From Bryobacterales bacterium (lineage in GTDB: Bacteria > Acidobacteriota > Terriglobia > Bryobacterales > Bryobacteraceae), in NCBI GenBank assembly GCA_027452065.1, contig DAIDHC010000135.1, positions 1 through 44,234 of the forward strand: 44,234 nt of DNA. The letters run 5' to 3'. The notes under the pieces are model-generated. The model had not been told where the DNA came from. It worked only from the letters and a program-made list of their open reading frames with translations, and did not search any database. This document shows positions 23,995 through 31,847 of this stretch, one piece after another; position 1 is the stretch's first letter, and each line of letters starts with the position of its first letter. The translations under genes and the position numbers were made by a program.

Positions 23995-25485
23995 ATGCCA
24001 TCCAAATTCGGCGGCATTCCAGTCGAGGAAAACAGCACGACCAAGTCGCGATTCGGGGGAATCCCTGTAGGGGACCAGCAGCCTGCGGTGCCCGCGGCGA
24101 CGGAAGAGCCGAAGTCGCTGCCCGGATTCCTCTCGAACATCCCAGCCTCGGCGGGAAGGCTGCTGGGAAACATGGGACAGGCGATTCTGCATCCCATCGA
24201 TACGGCCCAAGGCGTCGGCACGCTTCTCGGCGGGATGGCCGGTGAAGGCGCTCCGGGCACATGGCAAAGCCAGGTCGCATACCCGGCGTTCCGCGGAGCC
24301 ATGGAAGGGCTCAAGAACCGCTACGGCGGGTTGAAGGAAATCGGCAACACGCTTTACTCGGACCCCGTCGGCGCGGCGGCCGACGCCTCGGCACTCCTGG
24401 GCGCTGGAGGCGGACTGTTGCGCGGAGCGGGCGCGATCGCCGACGCCGGGGGCGCTGGAAGAATCGCCGGTCTTCTCCGTGGCGCGGCCACCGGTGCCGA
24501 AACCGCCGGGGATGTAGCGAACCCGCTCACTTTGCCACTCAAGGGCGCCGGGGAAGCGCTAAAGGTCGGCGCGCGGGGACTCGCCAAGAGCGCACTGTCT
24601 CTGCCCAGTAAGGCCGAGGCCTACGGCGCAACGCCAGCAAAGGCTCTTCTGGAGGAAACTCGTGGCGTTCGCCCGGCAACCATCGCCGAGAGCGCGCGGG
24701 GGCGCATCGGCGAATTGAGCAACGAGCTGGAATCGCGCGCGGCGGCCGCTCCAGGAAAGACGTCCCTCGCGCCCGCGCGGTCGCTCCTCGAAGACAAGAT
24801 GTTACGCGCGGCGCAAGCCAATAGCGAGGCTACGCCGAGAGAACTGGAGCCGATGCACCGGTTCTTGACCGTTCCGGGCCCGCAATTCGCAGGAGAACGT
24901 GAATTCGCGCCGGCGCCCGGCCCAGTGGGGCCTTCCCCGATCCTGGGGCCAAACGGGCAGCCGCTGCCTTCCTCCGTCCAGCCACAAATCGAACGTGTTG
25001 CGGAGCAGCAATCTCCGTCCGATCTACTGAAGATGAAACGGCAATTCGATACCGACTTCGTGAGCAACTGGAGCCCGACTGCGAACACCAAGGGCCAGCT
25101 CGGCGTAGCGCGGCAGGTGCATCACGCGCTTGGTTCGGAAATAAACCGGGCCGTTCCGGAGGCGGCGGGACTGAATCAACGGATTTCCAGCTTGATTCCG
25201 GTGGAGCGTAGCGCGAACATGGCGGACCTCAGCGCGGGGCCAATCGAGCGCGGACTCAATCGCGCCACGCGCCCGACGGGGGCCCTCATCCCGGCCATAT
25301 TCGGATTGCACGAGGGCGGCGTTCCTGGACTGGCGACGATGCTTGCGGGACAGGAACTCCTGAGCTCGCCCACCGCCAAGATGATCGGCGCGCGCGGCGC
25401 ATACGGCGGCGGCGCCGGAGCGGCCGCTCCGATCACCAGGCGGTCGTTGATTCTGCTACCGGAGGCAGGGAAGGCTTCTCAGTGA
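23995..25485 (+). CDS. Internal virion (ejection) protein candidate
   Basis: Protein of 496 residues. It begins with a duplicated F-G-G-I-P-V motif (KFGGIPVEE and RFGGIPVGD). Gly/Ala-rich helical stretches (about 55-215) with amphipathic character follow, then a charged middle, and a hydrophobic C-terminal part (ALIPAIFGLHEGGVPGLATMLAGQELL). It resembles large ejection proteins in composition. It is the last of three consecutive candidates. Its stop codon overlaps a possible GTG frame (GTGA) and an antisense membrane frame. Confidence 0.6.
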   Translation: MPSKFGGIPVEENSTTKSRFGGIPVGDQQPAVPAATEEPKSLPGFLSNIPASAGRLLGNMGQAILHPIDTAQGVGTLLGGMAGEGAPGTWQSQVAYPAFRGAMEGLKNRYGGLKEIGNTLYSDPVGAAADASALLGAGGGLLRGAGAIADAGGAGRIAGLLRGAATGAETAGDVANPLTLPLKGAGEALKVGARGLAKSALSLPSKAEAYGATPAKALLEETRGVRPATIAESARGRIGELSNELESRAAAAPGKTSLAPARSLLEDKMLRAAQANSEATPRELEPMHRFLTVPGPQFAGEREFAPAPGPVGPSPILGPNGQPLPSSVQPQIERVAEQQSPSDLLKMKRQFDTDFVSNWSPTANTKGQLGVARQVHHALGSEINRAVPEAAGLNQRISSLIPVERSANMADLSAGPIERGLNRATRPTGALIPAIFGLHEGGVPGLATMLAGQELLSSPTAKMIGARGAYGGGAGAAAPITRRSLILLPEAGKASQ

Positions 25486-25619
25486 AAGAACATCAGCAGA
25501 GCGAGACCGGAGCAGACCAGGAGCCACGCCGTATCGCGCGGCCAATCCCTCTCGATCATCGCTTCGGCGACAACGGCAGCCAGCGAGAGCAGAAAAATCA
25601 GGAGTGCAATTAATCCCAT
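25479..25619 (-). CDS. Possible antisense two-helix membrane peptide
   Basis: Minus-strand frame of 46 residues (MGLIALLIFLLSLAAVV to ALLMFFH). It has two hydrophobic helices joined by a charged loop (EAMIERDWPRDTAW), the layout of a small holin or toxin-like membrane peptide. It fills the gap between the last ejection gene and the first fibre gene and overlaps both slightly. The plus strand of the same gap has a 44-residue polar frame that starts in a GTGA overlap. Only one of them is likely real, and the minus-strand product looks more protein-like. Confidence 0.35.
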   Translation of the reverse strand: MGLIALLIFLLSLAAVVAEAMIERDWPRDTAWLLVCSGLALLMFFH

Positions 25620-27468
25620 GCGCCTCAAGAATACAATACTTCTCGCCATCCTGGCGTGCTCTGGCGCGTTCGCGCAGGCTTACCGGGTCGATCCCCTTCC
25701 GGTGCTCACCGTCGCAACCAACGTCGCCCCAGGGGCCTACGCGCCCGTGCTGGCGATACCGGGGGCGACGATCAAGCTGTGCGCGAACTCGACATGCTCA
25801 ACTCTAGCGACGAGCTACACGGACGGGAGCGCTGGAACCGCTTGCCCTTCTTCGCTTCCCGTGGTCCTGGCCGGGACGGCATCCTGCGTCTCTACCTCGG
25901 ACGCCCAGGGGAATTTCGGTTTCTGGCTTTCCTCGGGCTCCTACTGGTACGAAATCATCCTGACCAGCGGGGCAACCATCGGGCCGTATCCGATCACGGT
26001 CGGCGGTTCGTCCTCGGGCGGCATGGTAAACCCCATGACGACGCTGGGCGACATCATCGTTGGCGGCGCAAGCGGCGCGCCCGGAAGACTCGGCCAGCCC
26101 GGAAACGGAACATGGTGCTTCTCCTTCGCCAGTGGCGTCCCGTCCTGGACTTCGACCTGTTCGACCGCCGGGATGACGCTGAACACCGCTCAGACGGTGA
26201 CGGCGACGAAAACATGGAGCGCGAACCAGAACTTCGGCTCGGATGTGTTTCTGAACTGGATTGACAGCGGATCGAACATCATTACGACAAACGTTCTGGA
26301 CGTTTCCGACAACTACGACCTGGGGCCGCAGCAGGCGGTTCACACGGCCAACCACGGCTGGATCAACTTCTACGCCAACGGCTACCTCGCAATGCAGCTT
26401 GACAGTACCGGGGAGTTGGCTCCGGCGACGGCAGGAGGCGCGTTCCTCGGAACGTCCGCACACCCGTGGGCCGACCTTCAGGCTTATGGGGCGTACTTGC
26501 TTGCCAATGGAACGACCGACCCCGTCGTAAATCTGTCCGGAGTCCATGCGTCGGTTTCCATCTTCCCGTCATCCTCCACCGGCTCCCTCTGGACGTTCCG
26601 GCTCCCAGCTACGGCGGGTACGAGTGGCTATTTTCTCGAAACCGACGGCGCAGGGAACACGACCTGGGCGAGCGTCGGAGCCGGGACTGGAATCACGCAG
26701 CTTACCGGCGACGTGACGGCGGGGCCGGGCAGCGGATCGCAGGCCGCGACACTCGCCAGTGTCAACCCCGACGTTGGCACATGCGGGAACTCGACCAACG
26801 TTTGCCAGATCACCGTTGACGCGAAAGGCCGCGTCACTGCCGCCGTCAACGCGGGCATTCTGGCATCCGGGATGACGCTCGGAACCGCCCAGACGGTGAC
26901 GGCTACAAAGACCTGGGACGCAGCCCAGCTCATGGGGAACAACTACCCGTGGCAGTGGCAGGACACCGGCTCCAACACGATCAACGTGCTGAACCTGGAC
27001 ACATTCGACAACGTGAACATTGGAGCGACGACCGCTGTTCACACGGCCAACCACGGCTGGATCAACTTCTACGCCAACGGCTACCTCGCAATGCAGCTTG
27101 ACAGTACCGGGGAGCTGGCTCCGGCGACGGCAGGAGGCGCGTTCCTCGGAACGTCCGCACACCCATGGGCCGACCTTCAGGCCTATGGAGTTAATTTGCT
27201 TTCCCACAGCACGATCGACCCATACGTCGAGTTAGCCGGAAGCATTGCCACGGTCTCTATTTTTCCTGCTAAGACCACGGGCGTTTTCTGGGCGATGCAC
27301 CTTCCGCCAGTGCCGGGCACCAGCGGACAGTTCCTCCAGACGGACGGGACGGGAGTGACCAAGTGGTTTGGAGGCATCAGCTCCTCCGTGAACGTCTCCT
27401 GCACCGGCGGGACGGGAGTGCTCACCTTCACGAACGGGCTACTGACCGGAAAGACCGGCTCTTGCTAA
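25618..27468 (+). CDS. Exported fibre-like protein with internal duplication
   Basis: Protein of 616 residues. Residues 1-20 (MRLKNTILLAILACSGAFAQ) form a Sec signal peptide. Residues about 22-135 form a domain with four cysteines (KLCANSTCS, TACPSS, ASCVST) shared with the 723-residue protein downstream. Next come fibre modules: a GDIIVGGASGAPGRLGQPGNGTW repeat and two copies of a unit starting M-T-L-x-T-A-Q-T-V-T-A-T-K-T-W, 233 residues apart. Within the units, residues about 241-290 and 474-523 are identical. A QLTGDVTAGPGSGSQAATL stretch is typical of tail fibres. I infer a trimeric fibre or adhesin. Export of a fibre is unusual. Confidence 0.75.
   Translation: MRLKNTILLAILACSGAFAQAYRVDPLPVLTVATNVAPGAYAPVLAIPGATIKLCANSTCSTLATSYTDGSAGTACPSSLPVVLAGTASCVSTSDAQGNFGFWLSSGSYWYEIILTSGATIGPYPITVGGSSSGGMVNPMTTLGDIIVGGASGAPGRLGQPGNGTWCFSFASGVPSWTSTCSTAGMTLNTAQTVTATKTWSANQNFGSDVFLNWIDSGSNIITTNVLDVSDNYDLGPQQAVHTANHGWINFYANGYLAMQLDSTGELAPATAGGAFLGTSAHPWADLQAYGAYLLANGTTDPVVNLSGVHASVSIFPSSSTGSLWTFRLPATAGTSGYFLETDGAGNTTWASVGAGTGITQLTGDVTAGPGSGSQAATLASVNPDVGTCGNSTNVCQITVDAKGRVTAAVNAGILASGMTLGTAQTVTATKTWDAAQLMGNNYPWQWQDTGSNTINVLNLDTFDNVNIGATTAVHTANHGWINFYANGYLAMQLDSTGELAPATAGGAFLGTSAHPWADLQAYGVNLLSHSTIDPYVELAGSIATVSIFPAKTTGVFWAMHLPPVPGTSGQFLQTDGTGVTKWFGGISSSVNVSCTGGTGVLTFTNGLLTGKTGSC
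26338..26489 (+). repeat. 152-bp near-identical repeat, copy 1
   Basis: It matches 27037-27188 at 149 of 152 positions. The three differences are transitions, and all are synonymous (TTG/CTG Leu, CCG/CCA Pro, GCT/GCC Ala). Flanking parts of the duplicated unit are much more diverged, pointing to recent homogenisation of this segment. Confidence 0.9.
27037..27188 (+). repeat. 152-bp near-identical repeat, copy 2
   Basis: Second copy of 26338-26489, 699 bases (233 codons) downstream in the same gene and frame. Confidence 0.9.
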
Positions 27469-27469
27469 C

Positions 27470-27775
27470 ATGGCTTCGATGAAAACAATTCTCCTCTCCG
27501 TTGTTTTAAGCGCGGCGGCGATCGCCGAGTCCGCCCCCAAGCCGATTCCGGCAGACAAGCACGAGGCGATTTCAAAGATCCTTCTGCGGATCGAGGCCGC
27601 CCAGATCCAGTACGAGCACGCCCAGGCCGAGCTTCAGAAAGCCCAGGCCGAATGGTCCACCGAGCTTTCGGCTCTCCAGAAGGAATACGACGCTCCCGGC
27701 TGCTACCCGGACGTTTACACAAAGGCTTGGAACTGCCCGCCGTCGGCTCCCTCTGCCGCCCCCGCTAAAAAATGA
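27470..27775 (+). CDS. Exported coiled-coil protein
   Basis: Protein of 101 residues (or 98 from ATG 27479). The start MKTILLSVVLSAAAIAES is a signal peptide. A coiled coil follows (about 35-75, AISKILLRIEAAQIQYEHAQAELQKAQAEW), then two cysteines and a Pro/Ala/Lys tail. It lies between two exported fibre genes, and its stop overlaps the next ATG as ATGA. It might be a periplasmic chaperone, a fibre trimerisation helper or a spanin-like protein; none of these is proven. Confidence 0.65.
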   Translation: MASMKTILLSVVLSAAAIAESAPKPIPADKHEAISKILLRIEAAQIQYEHAQAELQKAQAEWSTELSALQKEYDAPGCYPDVYTKAWNCPPSAPSAAPAKK

Positions 27776-29943
27776 AAACACTGGCGCTGTTCATCCTCGG
27801 CTGCACGATGCTGGCGGCGCAAGAAGTCCGCATAGACCCTCTGCCCGTCTTCACGACGACGTCGAACCAGTCCACCGGGCTACTCCCGGTGTTCGCCGTC
27901 CCTGGAGCCAGCGCCAAACTTTGCGTCGATCCTGCCTGCTCATCCCTGGCGACGACGTTCACCGACCAGACTGGCACCACGCCATGCCCCGGCACCGCCC
28001 AGGTTACTCAGCCTGGCTCGAACACCTGCACGCCTTACGCGACGAATCAGGGCGCATTCGGCTTCTGGGTGGCTGGCGGAAACTACTGGTATCAGATCAC
28101 GCTTGCCAGCGGCGCGACGATTGGGCCGTACCCGGTAAGCGCGGGCGGCTCCGGCTCGGGAAGTATGGTATACCCAAGTTCCGGAATTGGTGTTTCCACT
28201 GGGTTCGCCTGGAGCGCGTCGATTCCGGTTCCAATTCCGGTCGCCAGCGGAGGCACCGGCGCGACGACGGCGGCGGCGGCGTTCTCGGCGATATCGCCGC
28301 TCACGACGCCCGGCGATATGCTTTACGAGGGCGCAAGCGCGGCTACCCGGCTCCCGCAGCCGGGTAACGGCGTCTGGTGCATCACATGGGCTTCGTCGGT
28401 TCCAACCTGGACGATTTGCCCTACCCCTGGAGCTGGGACCCAGCCGATCATCGGCACATTCACCGGCACCGGCGTCACGATCCCGACAACATCGCAGGGC
28501 GCGCATCCAATCGTCAACGTTTACGACTCAAGCGGCCAGGAGGTCATCGCGGCCGTCGCGTGCAAAAATAGCGGCGGGACGCAGGTGGGATGCGCCGATT
28601 CCACCAGCGTCGGAACCATCGTCATCGGCCCGGTTTCCAGCGGAACTTACACCTACAGCATTTACGGCGCGACGGGCGGCTTTCCGAATCCGCTCACCAC
28701 GCAGGGCGATGTCATGTACGAAAGCGCGTCCGGGCCGGCGAGGCTCGGCGCGCCAGCAAACGGGACGTGGTGTTTCTCCTTCACGAGCGCAGTTCCGTCA
28801 TGGGCGAACTGCCCCGGAGCCAGCGGCGCGAATACGACACTTTCGAACCTCACGGCTCCGACCAACGTCAACCAGAGCCTTATTCCCGCCATCGACAATA
28901 CTTACGGGCTGGGAAACACAACTCAAACCTGGATCGGCCACTTTTACACACTCAACGTCGGCGAGAGCTACGCCGGCGCGGGCAGCGTGACGATCACCAA
29001 TGGAACCAACGTCGCCACGCTCAGCGCCCACACCGGATCGGCCTCCGGTAACGTCCAGTTTCCTCTGGATACCGCCTACGACACCATCAACCAGGGCGGC
29101 CTCACGCTTCCGTCCTCCGCTTGTGCGAACGATCAGTTCCCCGTAGTCGTCGCCGGGTCATACACCTGCGGAAGTCCGATCCGGACCCCAGCGGCCACCC
29201 CGACGATGGGGACGATTTCGGCATCAACAACGGGAGGGACAATCGCCGCGGGAACTTACTACGTCGTCCTGTCCTATTGCGCGGGCGGCGCGGGAACGTG
29301 TTCGCTGCCCTCGGCTGAGCAGAGCGTCACGACGACGGGATCGACGTCTTCAATCACGGTTCCATTTACGGCGAATACTCCTGGGCTGACAGTCAGGGTT
29401 TACATCGGGACATCGCCGGGTGCCGAGGGTACCTTCTTCACTGCATTGGCAGAGAACGCCTCTTACACGATCACCACCACCACCGGAACATCAGGAACAC
29501 CCGCCGCGCTGAACGGCCAATACATGTTCCAGGTCGCCAATGGGCTGCTTACCCAATACAACGGCGTGACGACCGCTGGTTTCGGGCAAGCTGCGATCTA
29601 CGCTTCAATCTCGCTCACCGGCCAAACGGCCAGCATCGCGACGACGAATCTCACCTGCACGTCGCAGATTTGCCCGCCTGGTGAGTACGAGGTAAAGGCC
29701 TATGCGGACGTTTCGGCGTTCACGGCGTCCGGCGCCATTACCGTCACGATGGGCTGGTTCGACGTCGTAGCTCACACCGCCGCTGTTTCGACTGTAAACG
29801 CGGCGACGGTATCGAGCACGTCTTCTACGGCTGAAGGCTCCATGCGGTTTTACACCGATGGCAGCCACCAGATCACCTACGCCACGACGGTTACCGGCAC
29901 CTACACCTACGGGCTCAGGCTCGTGCTGGAGCGAATCCAGTGA
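27772..29943 (+). CDS. Exported fibre-like protein, paralogous N-terminus
   Basis: Protein of 723 residues. The signal peptide is MKTLALFILGCTMLAAQ. Residues about 18-130 match the same region of the 616-residue protein: RIDPLPVF, KLCVDPACSSLATTFTD, PCPG, TCTPY, GAFGFWVAGGNYWYQITLASGATIGPYPV. All four cysteines align. Two fibre modules follow, PLTTPGDMLYEGAS and PLTTQGDVMYESAS, each with NG-x-W-C and VP-x-W-x-x-CP. The C-terminal third has a fibronectin-like part (TYYVVLSYCAGGAGTC) and a jelly-roll-like end (GQAAIYASISLTGQTASIATTNLTC). The common N-terminus may be a shared anchor. Confidence 0.75.
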   Translation: MKTLALFILGCTMLAAQEVRIDPLPVFTTTSNQSTGLLPVFAVPGASAKLCVDPACSSLATTFTDQTGTTPCPGTAQVTQPGSNTCTPYATNQGAFGFWVAGGNYWYQITLASGATIGPYPVSAGGSGSGSMVYPSSGIGVSTGFAWSASIPVPIPVASGGTGATTAAAAFSAISPLTTPGDMLYEGASAATRLPQPGNGVWCITWASSVPTWTICPTPGAGTQPIIGTFTGTGVTIPTTSQGAHPIVNVYDSSGQEVIAAVACKNSGGTQVGCADSTSVGTIVIGPVSSGTYTYSIYGATGGFPNPLTTQGDVMYESASGPARLGAPANGTWCFSFTSAVPSWANCPGASGANTTLSNLTAPTNVNQSLIPAIDNTYGLGNTTQTWIGHFYTLNVGESYAGAGSVTITNGTNVATLSAHTGSASGNVQFPLDTAYDTINQGGLTLPSSACANDQFPVVVAGSYTCGSPIRTPAATPTMGTISASTTGGTIAAGTYYVVLSYCAGGAGTCSLPSAEQSVTTTGSTSSITVPFTANTPGLTVRVYIGTSPGAEGTFFTALAENASYTITTTTGTSGTPAALNGQYMFQVANGLLTQYNGVTTAGFGQAAIYASISLTGQTASIATTNLTCTSQICPPGEYEVKAYADVSAFTASGAITVTMGWFDVVAHTAAVSTVNAATVSSTSSTAEGSMRFYTDGSHQITYATTVTGTYTYGLRLVLERIQ

Positions 29944-31847
29944 GGGCCGTTCTTCTCGCTGGCGCCCTTCTCTGCGTGGGCGCCGTTGCCGTCACGCTGC
30001 CCGATTTCCCGTACGGGCCTTCGACTTCCAGCGGAATCCCGCTGATGCAGTGGACCGGGGACCAGCAGCAGATGTACGAGGGCGCGACTTCGCTTTATTA
30101 CTCCCAAACCACGAACTCGCAAGCGCTGACCAACTATGGCGTCTGGGGCGGCGATGAAGGCGCGTGGGCGATGGGCTCGGACGGCCGGGCTTGGATGTTT
30201 CTCGGGGATTCGGTCACCGGCTGGTGTACGGACGGCGTTCCCGCCGACTGCGCCGCCGGAACATCTCACTGGCTCGGCTACCAGGTCTACACCACGTGCG
30301 CCAGCGGCGGCGCGGGAGCGACAGGAAATTGCCTCGGCGTGGACACCACCGGCTTTCTTGCGTCCGGATCTACGCTCTACAACTGCGGGAATCTTTCGGC
30401 CGTCGATGCCGTCCTCCTGACGGGATCGACGCCGGCAACGCCCGTCCCTTACACCGGCTGCCCGGCGATGACGTTCGTTACCGACACAACGCATTCGCCA
30501 ACAACGACGCCGGCGGCCATGTTCACGAACGTGGTCAGCGGACTTCTCTCCGGCGAAAGCACACTGGGCGGATTCACCCCCACCGGCGTCTGGGACTACG
30601 GGAACCACTTCTACGCGATTTACGAGGCTCAGAACACCCAGAACTGCGCCTACCTGCGCTGCGACACCGAGAGCATTCTGGTGCAATCCTCGAACACAGA
30701 TACCGCCATGGGCGCGAACGTCGGGCCCGCGTGGACTCGCCTGGGGACTTTCACCCAAGCACCCACGATCACCACCGGGAGCCTCACCGCCAATGGCACA
30801 TCGACGGTGACCGGGACGGGGTTCTCGACCTCATGGGTGACGGGTTCGACTTACCGCGGGATCTCCTTCAACGGCATCATCTGCCCGGTTACCGCCGCCA
30901 CCACGACGTCGATGACGCTGGGAACCTGCTCGGCCACCGTCCCGAGCGGCGGCTTCACGTTCTGGGTGCTTCCGAACGAGGCGACGAACACCGGGACGCA
31001 TCTCGGATGTGCTCCCGAGATCATGACGGCGGCGACAATCAACGGGCTCGGATTCAACGCCTCCCTCCCCGCTGCGCTCCAGTCCGTCGTGACGGGAGGT
31101 GGGCCGCTCCTGTTTCTCTGGTGCCGGAGCTACTGCTACCGGTGCTCGAACCTCTACCTGGCGGCGGCTGACCCTTCGACGCTGACGACCACTTACGCCT
31201 ACTCTTCGGGCGTCCCGACGATTTACTATCTGAGCAGCTTTGACGGCGGCGGCCGGCCGGTGTGGACGCTTGGCAATGAGACGAACTCCCAACCGCTTTT
31301 CCAGTCCTGGCAGCACACGCCGAAAAACGGTTTCCCGTGCGTGGGAGAACAGAGCGTCCGCTACCATCCGCTGCTGAAAAGATTCGTCTCCACATACGGC
31401 AGTGCGGAATGCGGCGGCCTCTGGGTGCGCACGGCAACCGTTCCGTGGGGACCGTGGAGCACGGAGCAGAACGTCTGGCTCAACGGTCCTAACTCCGGCT
31501 GGGAGGGGCGTCTCATCCATGGGCCGAACGCGAACGCGCCTTCGTTCAACACTGCGGAATCGTCGGTTTACATCTACGATCCGAACAGCCCCACGACGAC
31601 GCTCAACAGCGAGACGATCGCTCCCTTCAACACGGGCACCGGAGTCTATCCCGGCAACGCCTACGCGCCGTTCCAGCTCCCCACTGCGTTCGACCACGAC
31701 AACGGAAACGGGAGTGTGATGATCTTCGTGGACTTGAGCGGATTCAACCCTTACCAGAATTGGGTAGCTTCCTACAACGTGAACAAACAGACCGGCCTCG
31801 TCATGAGTGGCAGCGTATCTGCCAGCGGAAAGGTGACGCTTCAGTGA
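29940..31847 (+). CDS. Exported DUF4185-like beta-propeller protein
   Basis: Protein of 635 residues from GTG 29940 in a GTGA overlap. It starts with a signal peptide (MRAVLLAGALLCVGAVAV). The segment VWGGDEGAWAMGSDGRAWMFLGDSVTG and the end IFVDLSGFNPYQNWVASY resemble DUF4185, a five-bladed beta-propeller fold related to sugar-active enzymes. About 18 cysteines suggest disulfides after export. A role in binding or cutting surface polysaccharide is plausible, but I cannot name catalytic residues. It is encoded between exported fibre genes and a tailspike. Confidence 0.65.
   Translation: MRAVLLAGALLCVGAVAVTLPDFPYGPSTSSGIPLMQWTGDQQQMYEGATSLYYSQTTNSQALTNYGVWGGDEGAWAMGSDGRAWMFLGDSVTGWCTDGVPADCAAGTSHWLGYQVYTTCASGGAGATGNCLGVDTTGFLASGSTLYNCGNLSAVDAVLLTGSTPATPVPYTGCPAMTFVTDTTHSPTTTPAAMFTNVVSGLLSGESTLGGFTPTGVWDYGNHFYAIYEAQNTQNCAYLRCDTESILVQSSNTDTAMGANVGPAWTRLGTFTQAPTITTGSLTANGTSTVTGTGFSTSWVTGSTYRGISFNGIICPVTAATTTSMTLGTCSATVPSGGFTFWVLPNEATNTGTHLGCAPEIMTAATINGLGFNASLPAALQSVVTGGGPLLFLWCRSYCYRCSNLYLAAADPSTLTTTYAYSSGVPTIYYLSSFDGGGRPVWTLGNETNSQPLFQSWQHTPKNGFPCVGEQSVRYHPLLKRFVSTYGSAECGGLWVRTATVPWGPWSTEQNVWLNGPNSGWEGRLIHGPNANAPSFNTAESSVYIYDPNSPTTTLNSETIAPFNTGTGVYPGNAYAPFQLPTAFDHDNGNGSVMIFVDLSGFNPYQNWVASYNVNKQTGLVMSGSVSASGKVTLQ

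Noticed and set aside
25482-25610. 44-residue plus-strand frame (GTG start in GTGA overlap)
   Set aside because: Polar, unnatural composition; kept only as the competing reading of the antisense membrane peptide.
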